This document shows positions 42,518 to 51,093 of a stretch of 64,000 nt of DNA, one piece after another. Origin of the DNA: Roseomonas sp. (GTDB lineage Bacteria; Pseudomonadota; Alphaproteobacteria; Acetobacterales; Acetobacteraceae); NCBI GenBank assembly GCA_020249145.1, contig JADCGF010000017.1, forward strand, positions 1 through 64,000. Direction: 5' to 3'. A model generated the notes under the pieces. It worked only from the letters and a program-made list of their open reading frames with translations, was not told the DNA's origin and did no database searches. The translations under genes were made by a program, and so were the position numbers. Within the stretch, counting starts at the first letter, position 1. The number at the start of each line of letters is the position of its first letter.

Positions 42518-43375
42518 TCAGGCAAAACGAAACAGGCCATTGCTGACCACAACCTTGTCACGTTCCACCACCCGCGCGCGGAAGGCGGCGCCACCTGCTT
42601 CATGCCAAATCTCGCTACGGATCGTCTCACCAGGATAGACCGGAGAAGAAAAACGCAAATCCATCTTGCCGAAGCGCGACGTATCGTAATTGCAGAGCGT
42701 CTTCAGCAGCGCATGGCAGACCGTGCCAAAAGTGCAAAGCCCATGCAGAATGGGGCGCGGGAAGCCGGCAGCGGCGGCGATCTTCGGGTCTATATGCAGC
42801 GGGTTCAAATCCGTATTCAGGCGATAAATCAGCGCCTGTTCCGGGCGCGTTGCCAGATCAAGCGTGATATCCGGCGCGCGGTCCGGTTCTGGGTGCGGTT
42901 GCTTCACCGGCCCGCTCGGCCCACCAAAACCGCCATCGCCGCGCAGGAAGGATGTGCTGGTGAGTGTCGCCAGCAAATCACCCGTTTTTTCGTCAATCAC
43001 CTGGCGTTCGGAATACATGAGCGCGCCCTTGCCTTCGCCGCGATCCACCAGGCCCGTCACGCGTGAACGCCCGATGATGTCGCCTTCTGTCGGCAAGGGT
43101 TTGTGCAGAATCAAGCCCTGTTCGCCATGGACAATCTTCACCCAATCCATGCCGGTATCGGGATTGCGCGACCAAAAGCCAGGCGCGCCGAGCACCACGG
43201 GCATGGAGGGCATAACCTTCAGGCGCGGTTCATAAAGAAAATCAAGCTGCTGTTCATCCATCGGGTCCTGACCGAGCCCGACCGAGAAGTTATACATCGC
43301 TACATCCTGCCAGCGCAGATGCTGGCGCATTTCCGGGATGGGGTAGTTCAGCAGCTTTTCGTAGATGATTGGCAT
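42518..43375 (-). CDS. MaoC-family double-hot-dog (R)-specific enoyl-CoA hydratase 2-like protein
   Basis: A 285-residue protein composed of two hot-dog folds. The hydratase-2 motif appears as YRLNTDLNPLHIDPKIAAAA near residues 188-207, with the Asp and His of the catalytic pair present. This layout matches the hydratase domain of MFE-2, which hydrates bulky enoyl-CoA thioesters such as bile-acid side chains. The ATG at 43375 is preferred. It sits next to the CoA ligase gene with a gap of one base. Presence of both this and a crotonase-type hydratase suggests two hydration steps. Confidence 0.88.
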   Translation of the reverse strand: MPIIYEKLLNYPIPEMRQHLRWQDVAMYNFSVGLGQDPMDEQQLDFLYEPRLKVMPSMPVVLGAPGFWSRNPDTGMDWVKIVHGEQGLILHKPLPTEGDIIGRSRVTGLVDRGEGKGALMYSERQVIDEKTGDLLATLTSTSFLRGDGGFGGPSGPVKQPHPEPDRAPDITLDLATRPEQALIYRLNTDLNPLHIDPKIAAAAGFPRPILHGLCTFGTVCHALLKTLCNYDTSRFGKMDLRFSSPVYPGETIRSEIWHEAGGAAFRARVVERDKVVVSNGLFRFA

Positions 43376-43376
43376 G

Positions 43377-45518
43377 TCACTGCGCTTCCTCGATTTCAAT
43401 CACCGCATCCGCGGCAAAGGCGCCCTGCCCTGCCGGCAGTACCAGCATTGGGTTCACATCCACGGATGCCAAACGCGGCCCCGCCGCCACGGCGAAGCGC
43501 GACAGCGCGGCAAGCGCCCCGGCCAGCGCCTTCACATCCGCTTTCGGCTTGCCGCGTGCGCCATCCAGCAAAGGAAAGCCCTTCAGCGAACGGATCATGG
43601 CTTCGGCTTCGGTTTCATTGAAGGGGCAACGGCGGAAGGCGACATCTTTCAGGATTTCGATGAAGACACCACCCAACCCCACCATCGCCACGGGACCAAA
43701 CACCGGGTCGCGCAAAACGCCAAGCGCCATTTCAACGCCGCCATTGATTTGCTTCGCGATCAACACGCCTTCAAGGCGCGCCTTTGGCGCATGCTGCGCG
43801 GCGCGGGAAAGCAAGCTGGCATGGGCTTCGCGCACCGCAGCGGCATTCGCGATATTCAAAATCACACCGCCGATTTCGCTTTTGTGCAGAATATCGGGCG
43901 AGAGGATTTTCGCCACCACCGGATAGCCCATGGCGTCCGCAGCGCGCACCGCTTCTTCCACATTCGCGCAGACGCGCTCAGGCACAGCAGGCAGGCCCGC
44001 TTCGGCCAAAAGGCGCTTCGCTTCGGCCTCCGTTGGCGTATGCGCGGGTAGCGCAACACTTGGCAGCGCCCCCGCCGCACCCGCTTCCTGCCGCGCGAAA
44101 TAGGCACCAAAGCGCCCCATGGCAGCAATGGCATTCACGGCGCGCGTCGGGTCCTCAAACACAAGGAAGCCGTCTTCTTCGTATTCGCGCACCTTCTCAC
44201 GCGAACAAATCGCGGAAAGCACCCAAAGCCGATCCCGCCGTTTGGCGATGGCATCGCGCATGAAGGGCCGCAGCTTCGGCGCCATGGAGGTTGATCCCCC
44301 CGTCTGTGTCAAAAACACCAGAACGGAAGGATAGCCACCATCGCCCGCCGTCGCTTCCAGGAAGTCGCCAAAAAGCTCGGTCTGATTCACCGCCTGGGCG
44401 GTGCAATCCACTGGGTTGCGCGGCGCGCAGAAGCTGATCAGGCCGCGCAGCTTTTCCTGAGACGCCTGTGGCATTTCCGGCATGGGCAGGCCAACCGCTT
44501 CGGATGCATCGGAAATCAGCACACCGGCGCCACCACTCACCGTCAGTACGCCGAGGGAATTATTGGCGGGATAGATGCGCCGCGATGCCGCATAAGCGAT
44601 ATCCAGCATTTCTTCCGTGGTGCGGGCGCGCAATACGCCAAATTCATCCAGCACGGCCTGCGTCACCGCATCATCGCCGGCGATGGAAGCGGTGTGGGAT
44701 TTTGCGGCGGCACCCCCCAAAGCGCTCGCCCCCACCTTCATCATGATCACGGGCTTGCGGTTGCGCCGCGCCAGATCAAGGGCTGCGACAAAGCCCGCAC
44801 TTTCACGGATTCCCTCAGCGTAGGCGCAAATCACTTCCACTTCCGGCGCCTGCGCCATCCAGCCAATCGCCTCACCTAAGGAGACATCGGCTTCATTGCC
44901 GGTAGTCACGCAGACCGTTGTGCCAAGCCCGCGCTGGCGCGCTACCGCGAAAACATGCGTGCCATAGGCGCCGGATTGGGAGGCGATGCCGATATTGCCG
45001 CGAATGGGCCAGCCCTGTTCGAAGGAAAGCGAAAAGATCGGGTAGAAACCAATCGCGGCATTGAACAGGCCAAGGCAATTCGGCCCCAGCATGCGCATGC
45101 CATGGCGCCGCGCGGCGGCGACCAGCCTTTCCTGCATGGCGGCGCCGGCTTCATCCACCTCGGCAAAGCCCGCAGTGAAAACAATCGCAGATTTGCAGCC
45201 GCGCGCGCCCAGATCATCCATGGCCTGGATCGCGGCCTCACCCGGCACGGCGATAATCGCAACATCGGGCACTTCCGGCAGCGCGGCGACAGATGCGAAG
45301 GCGGGCAAGCCCTGTACGGTCGGGCGATTCGGGTTCACGGGCAAAAGCCGCCCCTGAAAACCCTGGCTTTGCATATACGCAATGGGCCGCCCGCCAATGC
45401 GCGTGCCGTCATCGGAAGCACCAATCACGGCAACGGAACGGGGGCGAATCATGGCATCCAAAGCACCAAAATTCACTGTGGATTCTCCGGCACTCAAAGG
45501 GCCGCCTTCGGCGGGCAT
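43377..45518 (-). CDS. ADP-forming acyl-CoA synthetase (acetate-CoA ligase ADP-forming family)
   Basis: The 713-residue fusion protein has a CoA-binding Rossmann domain (MIRPRSVAVIGASDDGTRIG, about 22-115), a succinyl-CoA-ligase-like section with GPNCLGLFNAAIGFYP and the phospho-histidine region KSHTASIAGDDAV, and a C-terminal ATP-grasp domain from about residue 490 (GYPVVAKILSPDILHKSEIG). It activates an acid with ATP and CoA to give ADP and phosphate. A strong AGGAGG precedes the ATG at 45518. It is the first gene of the operon, so it may activate the entry substrate. Confidence 0.9.
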   Translation of the reverse strand: MPAEGGPLSAGESTVNFGALDAMIRPRSVAVIGASDDGTRIGGRPIAYMQSQGFQGRLLPVNPNRPTVQGLPAFASVAALPEVPDVAIIAVPGEAAIQAMDDLGARGCKSAIVFTAGFAEVDEAGAAMQERLVAAARRHGMRMLGPNCLGLFNAAIGFYPIFSLSFEQGWPIRGNIGIASQSGAYGTHVFAVARQRGLGTTVCVTTGNEADVSLGEAIGWMAQAPEVEVICAYAEGIRESAGFVAALDLARRNRKPVIMMKVGASALGGAAAKSHTASIAGDDAVTQAVLDEFGVLRARTTEEMLDIAYAASRRIYPANNSLGVLTVSGGAGVLISDASEAVGLPMPEMPQASQEKLRGLISFCAPRNPVDCTAQAVNQTELFGDFLEATAGDGGYPSVLVFLTQTGGSTSMAPKLRPFMRDAIAKRRDRLWVLSAICSREKVREYEEDGFLVFEDPTRAVNAIAAMGRFGAYFARQEAGAAGALPSVALPAHTPTEAEAKRLLAEAGLPAVPERVCANVEEAVRAADAMGYPVVAKILSPDILHKSEIGGVILNIANAAAVREAHASLLSRAAQHAPKARLEGVLIAKQINGGVEMALGVLRDPVFGPVAMVGLGGVFIEILKDVAFRRCPFNETEAEAMIRSLKGFPLLDGARGKPKADVKALAGALAALSRFAVAAGPRLASVDVNPMLVLPAGQGAFAADAVIEIEEAQ

Positions 45519-45583
45519 CGCGTCTTCCTCCTGCAATCCGGCGCAGGGTGGCGCCAGCGCGCGCGGGCGGCAAGGGGTTGTCT

Positions 45584-46843
45584 TCAAAGAAAGAAGAGAG
45601 CCAGCGCCCCCGCCGCGCCAGCGGCCAGCGACAGCGCGGCAACGGCCGCCCCAAAGCGCCCGCCGCCCAGCATCACCGCATAGGCCGCCTTGGCGGAGAT
45701 ATTCACGCCAACCGCCGCCAGCACCGCCTGGGCAGCGAATTCCAGGCTAATCGTCGCCGGCGCCAGCAGCGGCACGGAAAGCGCCACGGCGTCCACATCC
45801 GCCAGGCCAGTGATCGCGGCCACGGCCAGCACGGCCCCTGGCCCCAGCTTCTCGCCCGCTAATTTGGAAATCAGCGCCACGGCGGCCAATAGCAGCGCAA
45901 TTTTCAGCACGGCGCTGAGCTCGAAGGGGTTTTCTGGCACGCTGCCGGATGCGCCATCAGCCGCTGCGCGGCGCGAGAGCACAAAGGCCCCGAGCGCCAT
46001 GCCCAAAGCCGCGATACCAAGCGGCACCATTAGAAAAATCCCCACTTGCGGCGCGATGAAGGCCACAATGCCAATGGTGCGCAAGCAGGAAACCGCGCCG
46101 GCCATCAGCGCCCCCGCCGCCAGCACCAAGGCCGCGCCGCCCGCCGCCGCCGCGCGTGCATTCGCCAAAGTCACGGCAGTGGAAGAAATCAGCCCCCCGG
46201 CGGCACCGCTGAACAGCAGCCCACGTTCCGGCCCCATCAGCCGAACCGCCAAATAGCCAAGATAGGATATCGCCGCGAGCAGAATGGCGAAGCGCCAAAT
46301 CTTGGCCGGGTTCAGCCCCCCCAGCATGGCAATGGGCTCATCCGGCACAAGCGGCATGACCAGCAAGGTCATGGAAAGCAGCACCAGCGCGGAACGCAGC
46401 TCGGCCCAGGTGATGCGCGTCATCAGCCCATGGAGGGATTCCCGCGCGGCGAGGATCGCGGTCATGGCCACCGCCGCCGCACCCGCCACCGCCATATTCC
46501 CCATCACCGCCATGGCGCCCAGGCTATAGGTGCCAAGCGCCGCGACCAGGCCGGTGGCGGAAACCTTGTTCTCCGCATCGGCTTCGCGCAAAGCAAAGGG
46601 CAATTGCGCGGCCAGCAGCGCGGCCAGGCCAAAGCCCAGCAGCAGCGCGCCGCCACTCTGGCCAAGGTTATCGGCCAGAACCGCCATGATCCCGCCGAAA
46701 AGCCCGATCAGCGCGAAGGTCCGCACGCCGGCGGTGCGGCGGCCCGCGGCTTCCTGGCGTTCGCGCCAATGGCGTTCCGTGCCAACCAAAAGGCCAATGG
46801 CAAGCGCGGCGGCCAGGCGGCGTATCAGTTCTTCCGCGTCCAT
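45584..46843 (-). CDS. MgtC/DUF4010-family membrane protein
   Basis: A 419-residue polytopic protein. The N-terminal MgtC/SapB-like part has RLAAALAIGLLVGTERHWRE with the conserved Gly-x-Glu-Arg, and GVRTFALIGLFGG. From about residue 150 a DUF4010 region follows with many membrane segments. DUF4010 proteins are probable ion or metal transporters, but substrates are not established. The ATG at 46843 is chosen; the frame is open far upstream but overlaps the divergent adenylyltransferase gene. Confidence 0.85.
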   Translation of the reverse strand: MDAEELIRRLAAALAIGLLVGTERHWRERQEAAGRRTAGVRTFALIGLFGGIMAVLADNLGQSGGALLLGFGLAALLAAQLPFALREADAENKVSATGLVAALGTYSLGAMAVMGNMAVAGAAAVAMTAILAARESLHGLMTRITWAELRSALVLLSMTLLVMPLVPDEPIAMLGGLNPAKIWRFAILLAAISYLGYLAVRLMGPERGLLFSGAAGGLISSTAVTLANARAAAAGGAALVLAAGALMAGAVSCLRTIGIVAFIAPQVGIFLMVPLGIAALGMALGAFVLSRRAAADGASGSVPENPFELSAVLKIALLLAAVALISKLAGEKLGPGAVLAVAAITGLADVDAVALSVPLLAPATISLEFAAQAVLAAVGVNISAKAAYAVMLGGGRFGAAVAALSLAAGAAGALALFFL

Positions 46844-46923
46844 CGCGGCATAAGGCGCCAAGCGCAGCCCTATCGCAAGCGGAAAGCTTGCGCCGGTGTG
46901 CCCATCGCGGCCATATGGCGGGG

Positions 46924-47745
46924 ATGTCGCTCTCCTTCTCCCGCGCGGAATTGCAGCGCTATTCCCGCCATATCCTGCTGCGCGAAGTGGGCGCGGTGGG
47001 CCAGGCCAAGCTGCGCGCAGCGCGCGTGCTGATTGTGGGCGCGGGGGGCCTCGGTTCACCGCTCGCGCTTTATCTGGCGGCGGCGGGCATCGGCACGCTC
47101 GGCCTTGTGGACCATGACGTGCTGGAGCTTTCCAATTTGCAGCGCCAGGTGGCGCATAGCACAGCGCGGATCGGCGAGAACAAGGCGGCGAGCGCGGCGG
47201 AAACCCTGGCCGCGCTGAACCCGGAAGTGACAGTGGATATCCATGCGCGGCGGATGGATGCGGCGGCGGCGCGGGATTTGATCCCTCACTACGACGTGAT
47301 TTGCGACGGGACGGATAATTTCGAAACCCGCTTTCTGCTGGGTGATGCCTGCCATTTGCTCGGCAAGCCCTTGGTGAGTGCGGCGGTGCTGCGCTTTGAA
47401 GGCCAGCTTTCGGTGTTTCATGGCCATGATGGCGCCAGCCCCTGCCATCGCTGCCTGCACCCGGAACCGCCGCCGCCCGGCCTGGTGCCAACCTGTTCTG
47501 AAGCCGGCGTGCTGGGCGCCGTGACGGGCGTGATGGGCACGCTGCAAGCGACCGAGGTGTTGAAGCTTATTCTTGGGATTGGCGAACCGCTGATCGGCAA
47601 GTTGTTGCTGTGGGATGCGCTGGATGCACGGTTTCGCACCGTGCGGCTGAAGCGCGACCCGGCCTGTGCGCTGTGTGGGCCGGAAGCCTCCATCCACAAT
47701 CTTTCTGCCCATGAAAAAGCAGCGGAAGCTGCCTGCCGGGCATGA
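46924..47745 (+). CDS. moeB: Molybdopterin-synthase adenylyltransferase / ThiF-like E1 enzyme
   Basis: The 273-residue enzyme activates the C-terminus of a ubiquitin-like sulfur carrier by adenylation. The nucleotide loop VLIVGAGGLGSPLALYLAAA is at residues 32-51, LVDHDVLELSNLQRQVAHST at 61-80, and DGTDNFETRFLLGDAC near 127. The zinc-binding Cys pairs are CHRC (near 177) and CALC (near 250). ATG 46915 is an alternative start. MoeB, ThiF and MoeZ cannot be told apart by motifs; no rhodanese domain is fused. A DsrE-like gene follows with a 4-bp overlap. Confidence 0.85.
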   Translation: MSLSFSRAELQRYSRHILLREVGAVGQAKLRAARVLIVGAGGLGSPLALYLAAAGIGTLGLVDHDVLELSNLQRQVAHSTARIGENKAASAAETLAALNPEVTVDIHARRMDAAAARDLIPHYDVICDGTDNFETRFLLGDACHLLGKPLVSAAVLRFEGQLSVFHGHDGASPCHRCLHPEPPPPGLVPTCSEAGVLGAVTGVMGTLQATEVLKLILGIGEPLIGKLLLWDALDARFRTVRLKRDPACALCGPEASIHNLSAHEKAAEAACRA

Positions 47746-48125
47746 GCGAAAGGCGCCCCCCGCTTGGCATTTTGTTGCTGGATGGCGGGCATGAACGCGC
47801 CCATTACGCTTTGGTGATGGCCAGCGGCGCGGCGGCTTTGGGCCGCGATGTGGTGCTTTTCGCGACCAATGGCGGCTGCCGCCTGCTGCTGGCCGATTGC
47901 CCTTTGGTGCAGGACCCGCGAGAGGCGCATCTGGCTTCCCGCGGTGTCGCCGGGATTGGCACTTTGCTTGCCGCCATCGCCGCGCTTGGCGTGCAGCGCA
48001 TGGTCTGTGAGGCCGGGCTGAAGGCCGAGGATTTGGGCGCTACCCCCCTCGCGCCTGGCGTCGAACGGGCCGGGGTGGCGAGTTTTTTGGGTGCGGTGGG
48101 TGCGGGGCAGATCGTGTCCCTGTGA
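47742..48125 (+). CDS. DsrE-family protein
   Basis: A 127-residue single-domain protein, LGILLLDGGHERAHYALVMA at the start and VVLFATNGGCRLLLADCP near residue 40-57, with Cys residues in positions compatible with sulfur transfer (CRLLLADC and VCEAG). DsrE-type proteins carry or sense persulfide sulfur. The ATGA overlap with the adenylyltransferase gene suggests a shared sulfur-relay job. No SirA/TusA partner is seen here. Confidence 0.8.
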   Translation: MSERRPPLGILLLDGGHERAHYALVMASGAAALGRDVVLFATNGGCRLLLADCPLVQDPREAHLASRGVAGIGTLLAAIAALGVQRMVCEAGLKAEDLGATPLAPGVERAGVASFLGAVGAGQIVSL

Positions 48126-48446
48126 CCTTTGGGGCACGCATCTGACAGTATCGCCTGAGTTTCGGGCAGAAAATATTTGATTTGTCTTATTTTTCTGCTC
48201 AGCCTTTGCCTAAATCTCGTCATGATTGCCGTGGCAAATACCCCACATGATGTGGGCTTCAGGTTACGCTTGACCTGCACTAACCAAATGGCATAGGCGA
48301 AGATGTCGCGATCATGTTTCTGGATGTTTCAGGCAGCCAGGGCCTGGTCAGCGGGATGGCTTGGGCCGCGCCGATGCGGGGGCATTGGCTTGGTCCTTGG
48401 GGGGCCGTTTCGGGGCGCAAATCCCAGACCCGATGGAGTTTAGGGG
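48126..48446. other. Gene-free spacer with an operator-like palindrome
   Basis: The 321-bp spacer contains GCAGAAAA (48166-48173) with TTTTCTGC (48191-48198), a possible weak terminator for the moeB-dsrE pair in AT-rich surroundings. A 15-bp palindrome, CCCACAT-G-ATGTGGG (48242-48256), looks like a regulator binding site for the lytic transglycosylase gene. No open frame with coding character was found in the rest. Confidence 0.4.
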
Positions 48447-49670
48447 ATGCACGGGTTTCGACTGGGTTATGGTCGTTTTCTGGTTTTGGGACTGCTGCTG
48501 GCGGTGCTTTCGGCATGCGCGGATGGCACAGGGCGCCACGCCAATGGGCCGTTTTATAACCGCCCGGATAGCACCTCCCCACCCGGACCGCCCGGCGATC
48601 CTTGGGGGCCTTGGATCCGCGATGCTTCCCGACGGTTTGACGTGCCCGATCTTTGGATCCGCGAAGTCATGCGCCAGGAAAGCGGTGGCCGCCCAGGCGC
48701 CACATCGCGCGTGGGGGCCATGGGGCTGATGCAGGTGATGCCCGGCACCTACCGCGAATTGGCGCAGCGCTATAATCTGGGGCCTGATCCCTATCACCCT
48801 TACGATAATTTGCAGGCAGGCGCCGCCTATATCCGCGAAATGTACCAGCTTTACGGCTCGCCCGCCTTCCTGGCGGCCTATAATGCCGGGCCGCGGCGGC
48901 TGGAGGATTATTTGTGGGGCGGGCGCGGCCTGCCGGATGAAACACGCAATTACGTGGCACGCGTCGGTCCTCGCATCGCGAGCACGGCGCCAGCACGCCG
49001 CGCGCCGGCCGAGGTTTATGCCGCGGCTGATATCGGCACGAGCATCCCGCGCGGGCCACGCCGGATGGATGGCGGAACGATGGTGGCGCTGAACCAACAG
49101 CGCAGCCCAGCGCCGACGGTGCAAGTGGCGCAGGCCGCGGCCCCTGCCCCGGCGGCGCCGGCAGGGACGCAAGTGGCGAGCCTTGGCAATGTGGTGCGCA
49201 TGGACCCGATCCCCGATGGCAGCACCTTCACCCCGGCGGAGCGCCGACGTGCCGGGCTTGATACGGGGCGTTCCGCCCTTGCCGCAGCCCCCATGGCGCC
49301 GCCCGCACCGCGTCAGGCGCCGGCTGCCGCGCCATCACGTGGGCTTGGCTTGATCGGTTCTGCCCAGGCGGCGCCGGCCTCACCTTCGGCTTTGGGCCGC
49401 GCCGGGGCTGCGCCACCACCAAGCGGCGGGGGCAATGGTTGGTCAGTGAGCCTTGGGCGTTTTGCCTCCGAAAACTTGGCGCGCAGCGCGGCTTCATCGG
49501 CGCGGTCTTCGGCTGGCGGCAGCGGTCAGGCGGAGGTGGTGCGCGTCGCGCAGGGCAATAACGCTGCCTTCACGGCGCGGGTAAGGGGGCTGACGCGCGC
49601 CCAGGCCGAACAGACCTGCCAAAAGCTGCGCTCCGCCGGGAATTGCACGCTGGTGGCGCCGGGCGTCTGA
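48447..49670 (+). CDS. SLT-family lytic transglycosylase lipoprotein with SPOR domain
   Basis: The 407-residue precursor has a lipoprotein signal (LGLLLAVLSACADG, lipidated Cys at about 24). The transglycosylase domain, about residues 55-160, shows the catalytic Glu in MRQESGGRPGATSRVGAMGL and QVMPGTYRELA, then AYNAGPRRLEDYL. A long Ala/Pro-rich linker follows (about 180-330), and the C-terminus (about 331-407) is a SPOR domain (GWSVSLGRFASENLARSA to NCTLVAPG) that binds denuded glycans at division sites. It cleaves peptidoglycan in the periplasm. Confidence 0.9.
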   Translation: MHGFRLGYGRFLVLGLLLAVLSACADGTGRHANGPFYNRPDSTSPPGPPGDPWGPWIRDASRRFDVPDLWIREVMRQESGGRPGATSRVGAMGLMQVMPGTYRELAQRYNLGPDPYHPYDNLQAGAAYIREMYQLYGSPAFLAAYNAGPRRLEDYLWGGRGLPDETRNYVARVGPRIASTAPARRAPAEVYAAADIGTSIPRGPRRMDGGTMVALNQQRSPAPTVQVAQAAAPAPAAPAGTQVASLGNVVRMDPIPDGSTFTPAERRRAGLDTGRSALAAAPMAPPAPRQAPAAAPSRGLGLIGSAQAAPASPSALGRAGAAPPPSGGGNGWSVSLGRFASENLARSAASSARSSAGGSGQAEVVRVAQGNNAAFTARVRGLTRAQAEQTCQKLRSAGNCTLVAPGV

Positions 49671-49742
49671 TGGTGAAACAAGTGGTCCAAGGCGTGATCA
49701 TCACGAACCGATCGAGCCCTGGACTTTACAACGCCCTTTGCG

Positions 49743-50297
49743 TCAGCTGCGCCCATCATTTCTGGCCGCAAATAGTTCCTGCCGAGCATCCACCAGGGCG
49801 CGACGGCTTCTCGGCAGAGCCGGCGGATCACCAAGACGATTGAGCGTTTCTTGCCCGCCGGGCGTGAAAAGTGGCGGGCGTAAGGCATCTACCGCGCCGG
49901 AAAGGCTGCGCACGGCAAAGGCGGTGCGAACCACAGTCAGGCTATCAATCACTTCCTGCGCGCGCGCCCCCGCGGCGATACCAAAAGCCTGGCGCCATTC
50001 GCCGCGCGCGCGTGGCACAGCGATTTGCGCCATGGGCAGCAGGACGTTCCAGCGCGGCCCATTCGGCACTTCAATAGCAAGGAATTCCAAAGCCTGGATC
50101 AGGCGCGCGGTTTCCCAAGGCTGGCCGGTAAGCCGACGCGGATTGGTGAGCATATCGGCGCCCTGTTCGATGGAATGGAACACCGCATCGCCTGTGAGAA
50201 CATTGCTGAAATCAGGCAAGCTTGCCGTCTCAACGGGGCCAGAACAGGCGCCCAAGCCCAATAGCCCCAGAAGAAAAACGCGCCTATCGCACTGCAT
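49743..50297 (-). CDS. Lipoprotein of unknown function, first of a tandem pair
   Basis: A 184-residue protein with a lipoprotein signal (MQCDRRVFLLGLLGLGACSG; lipidated Cys at about 18). It is about two-thirds identical by eye to the next gene, sharing HSIEQGADMLTNPRRLTGQP, WETARLIQALEFLAIEVPNG and GQETLNRLGDPPALPR. It is probably helical and attached to a membrane facing the periplasm. I do not recognise a known domain. It converges with the SLT gene. Upstream at 50360-50375 lies a 16-base motif that also precedes its paralogue. Confidence 0.8.
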   Translation of the reverse strand: MQCDRRVFLLGLLGLGACSGPVETASLPDFSNVLTGDAVFHSIEQGADMLTNPRRLTGQPWETARLIQALEFLAIEVPNGPRWNVLLPMAQIAVPRARGEWRQAFGIAAGARAQEVIDSLTVVRTAFAVRSLSGAVDALRPPLFTPGGQETLNRLGDPPALPRSRRALVDARQELFAARNDGRS

Positions 50298-50359
50298 CCT
50301 GATGTCCTTCCAACAAATCCCGCGACGCGTATCGCAATTCCGTTATGGCTTGGCATAGC

Positions 50360-50375
50360 GGGCGCCTTGATCCGC
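50360..50375 (-). promoter_or_regulatory. Shared upstream motif, copy 1
   Basis: GGGCGCCTTGATCCGC is located 63 bp upstream of the first lipoprotein gene and is identical to 51051-51066, 64 bp upstream of its paralogue. Conserved position and exact identity suggest a promoter element or regulator site retained after gene duplication. Confidence 0.45.
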
Positions 50376-50408
50376 GATCCAGCTTTTAGGGCTGGACGGC
50401 GCCTCTAT

Positions 50409-50987
50409 CTAGCGAATGATGAAATTGCGCCCCGAACGCCGCTCAAAGCTTTGTGTAATCAGTTCCTGGCGCGCATCAATCATGGCGCGGGTGGTGCGTG
50501 GCAGGGCGGGTGGATCAGCAAAACGATTGAGCGTTTCCTGCCCGTCCGGCGAAAAGAGTGGCGCGCGCAAGGCGGCAGGTGCAGCGGCTGGCCGCTGTTC
50601 GGCAAAGGCATTGCGCAGTTCCGTCAGGCTATCAATAACCTCCTGCGCGCGGGCTTCTGGCGCAATGCCAAAACCTTGGCGCCATTCAGCCCGCGCGGCC
50701 GGTATAGTGAGCTGCGCCATGGGCAGCCTCACATTCCAGCGCGGCCCATTCGGCACTTCCACGGCAAGGAATTCCAAAGCCTGAACCAGGCGCGCGGTTT
50801 CCCAAGGCTGGCCAACCAGGCGGCTTCGATGGGTGAGCATATCGGCCCCCTGCTCAATCGAATGGCGCACAGGGTCTAGCGAAACAAAGCCGCGGAATTC
50901 CGGTAAAAACGCCGTTTCTATTGGCGTGGCGGCGCAAGCGCCAAGCCCGAGCAGACCCAGGAAAAGGAGGCGCCTGTCACAGGACAT
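50409..50987 (-). CDS. Lipoprotein of unknown function, second of a tandem pair
   Basis: A 192-residue paralogue of the gene at 49743-50297. The signal MSCDRRLLFLGLLGLGACAA gives a lipidated Cys at about 18. Conserved blocks are HSIEQGADMLTHRSRLVGQP, WETARLVQALEFLAVEVPNG and ARAQEVIDSLTELRNAF. It has a longer tail ending GRNFIIR. Each gene keeps its own upstream region, so they may be separately expressed. No known domain was recognised. Confidence 0.8.
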   Translation of the reverse strand: MSCDRRLLFLGLLGLGACAATPIETAFLPEFRGFVSLDPVRHSIEQGADMLTHRSRLVGQPWETARLVQALEFLAVEVPNGPRWNVRLPMAQLTIPAARAEWRQGFGIAPEARAQEVIDSLTELRNAFAEQRPAAAPAALRAPLFSPDGQETLNRFADPPALPRTTRAMIDARQELITQSFERRSGRNFIIR

Positions 50988-51050
50988 GGGGATTTCCTTC
51001 CATCAAAACCCAGGGGGCAACAAGCGCCCTATCTGACAGCGCAGTTGGAC

Positions 51051-51066
51051 GGGCGCCTTGATCCGC
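51051..51066 (-). promoter_or_regulatory. Shared upstream motif, copy 2
   Basis: Exact second copy of the 16-base motif at 50360-50375, 64 bp from the start of the second lipoprotein gene. It lies 28 bp past the end of the UPF0173 hydrolase gene, and the following GTGCCCGCCC could pair with the GGGC part as a terminator stem. Confidence 0.45.
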
Positions 51067-51093
51067 ATCACGGTGCCCGCCCTGGATCAGCGC

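Noticed and set aside
45584..47491. Extended 635-codon version of the DUF4010 protein
   Set aside because: The first 216 codons lie antisense to the adenylyltransferase gene and are Pro/Arg/Ser-rich. The membrane protein proper begins at 46843.
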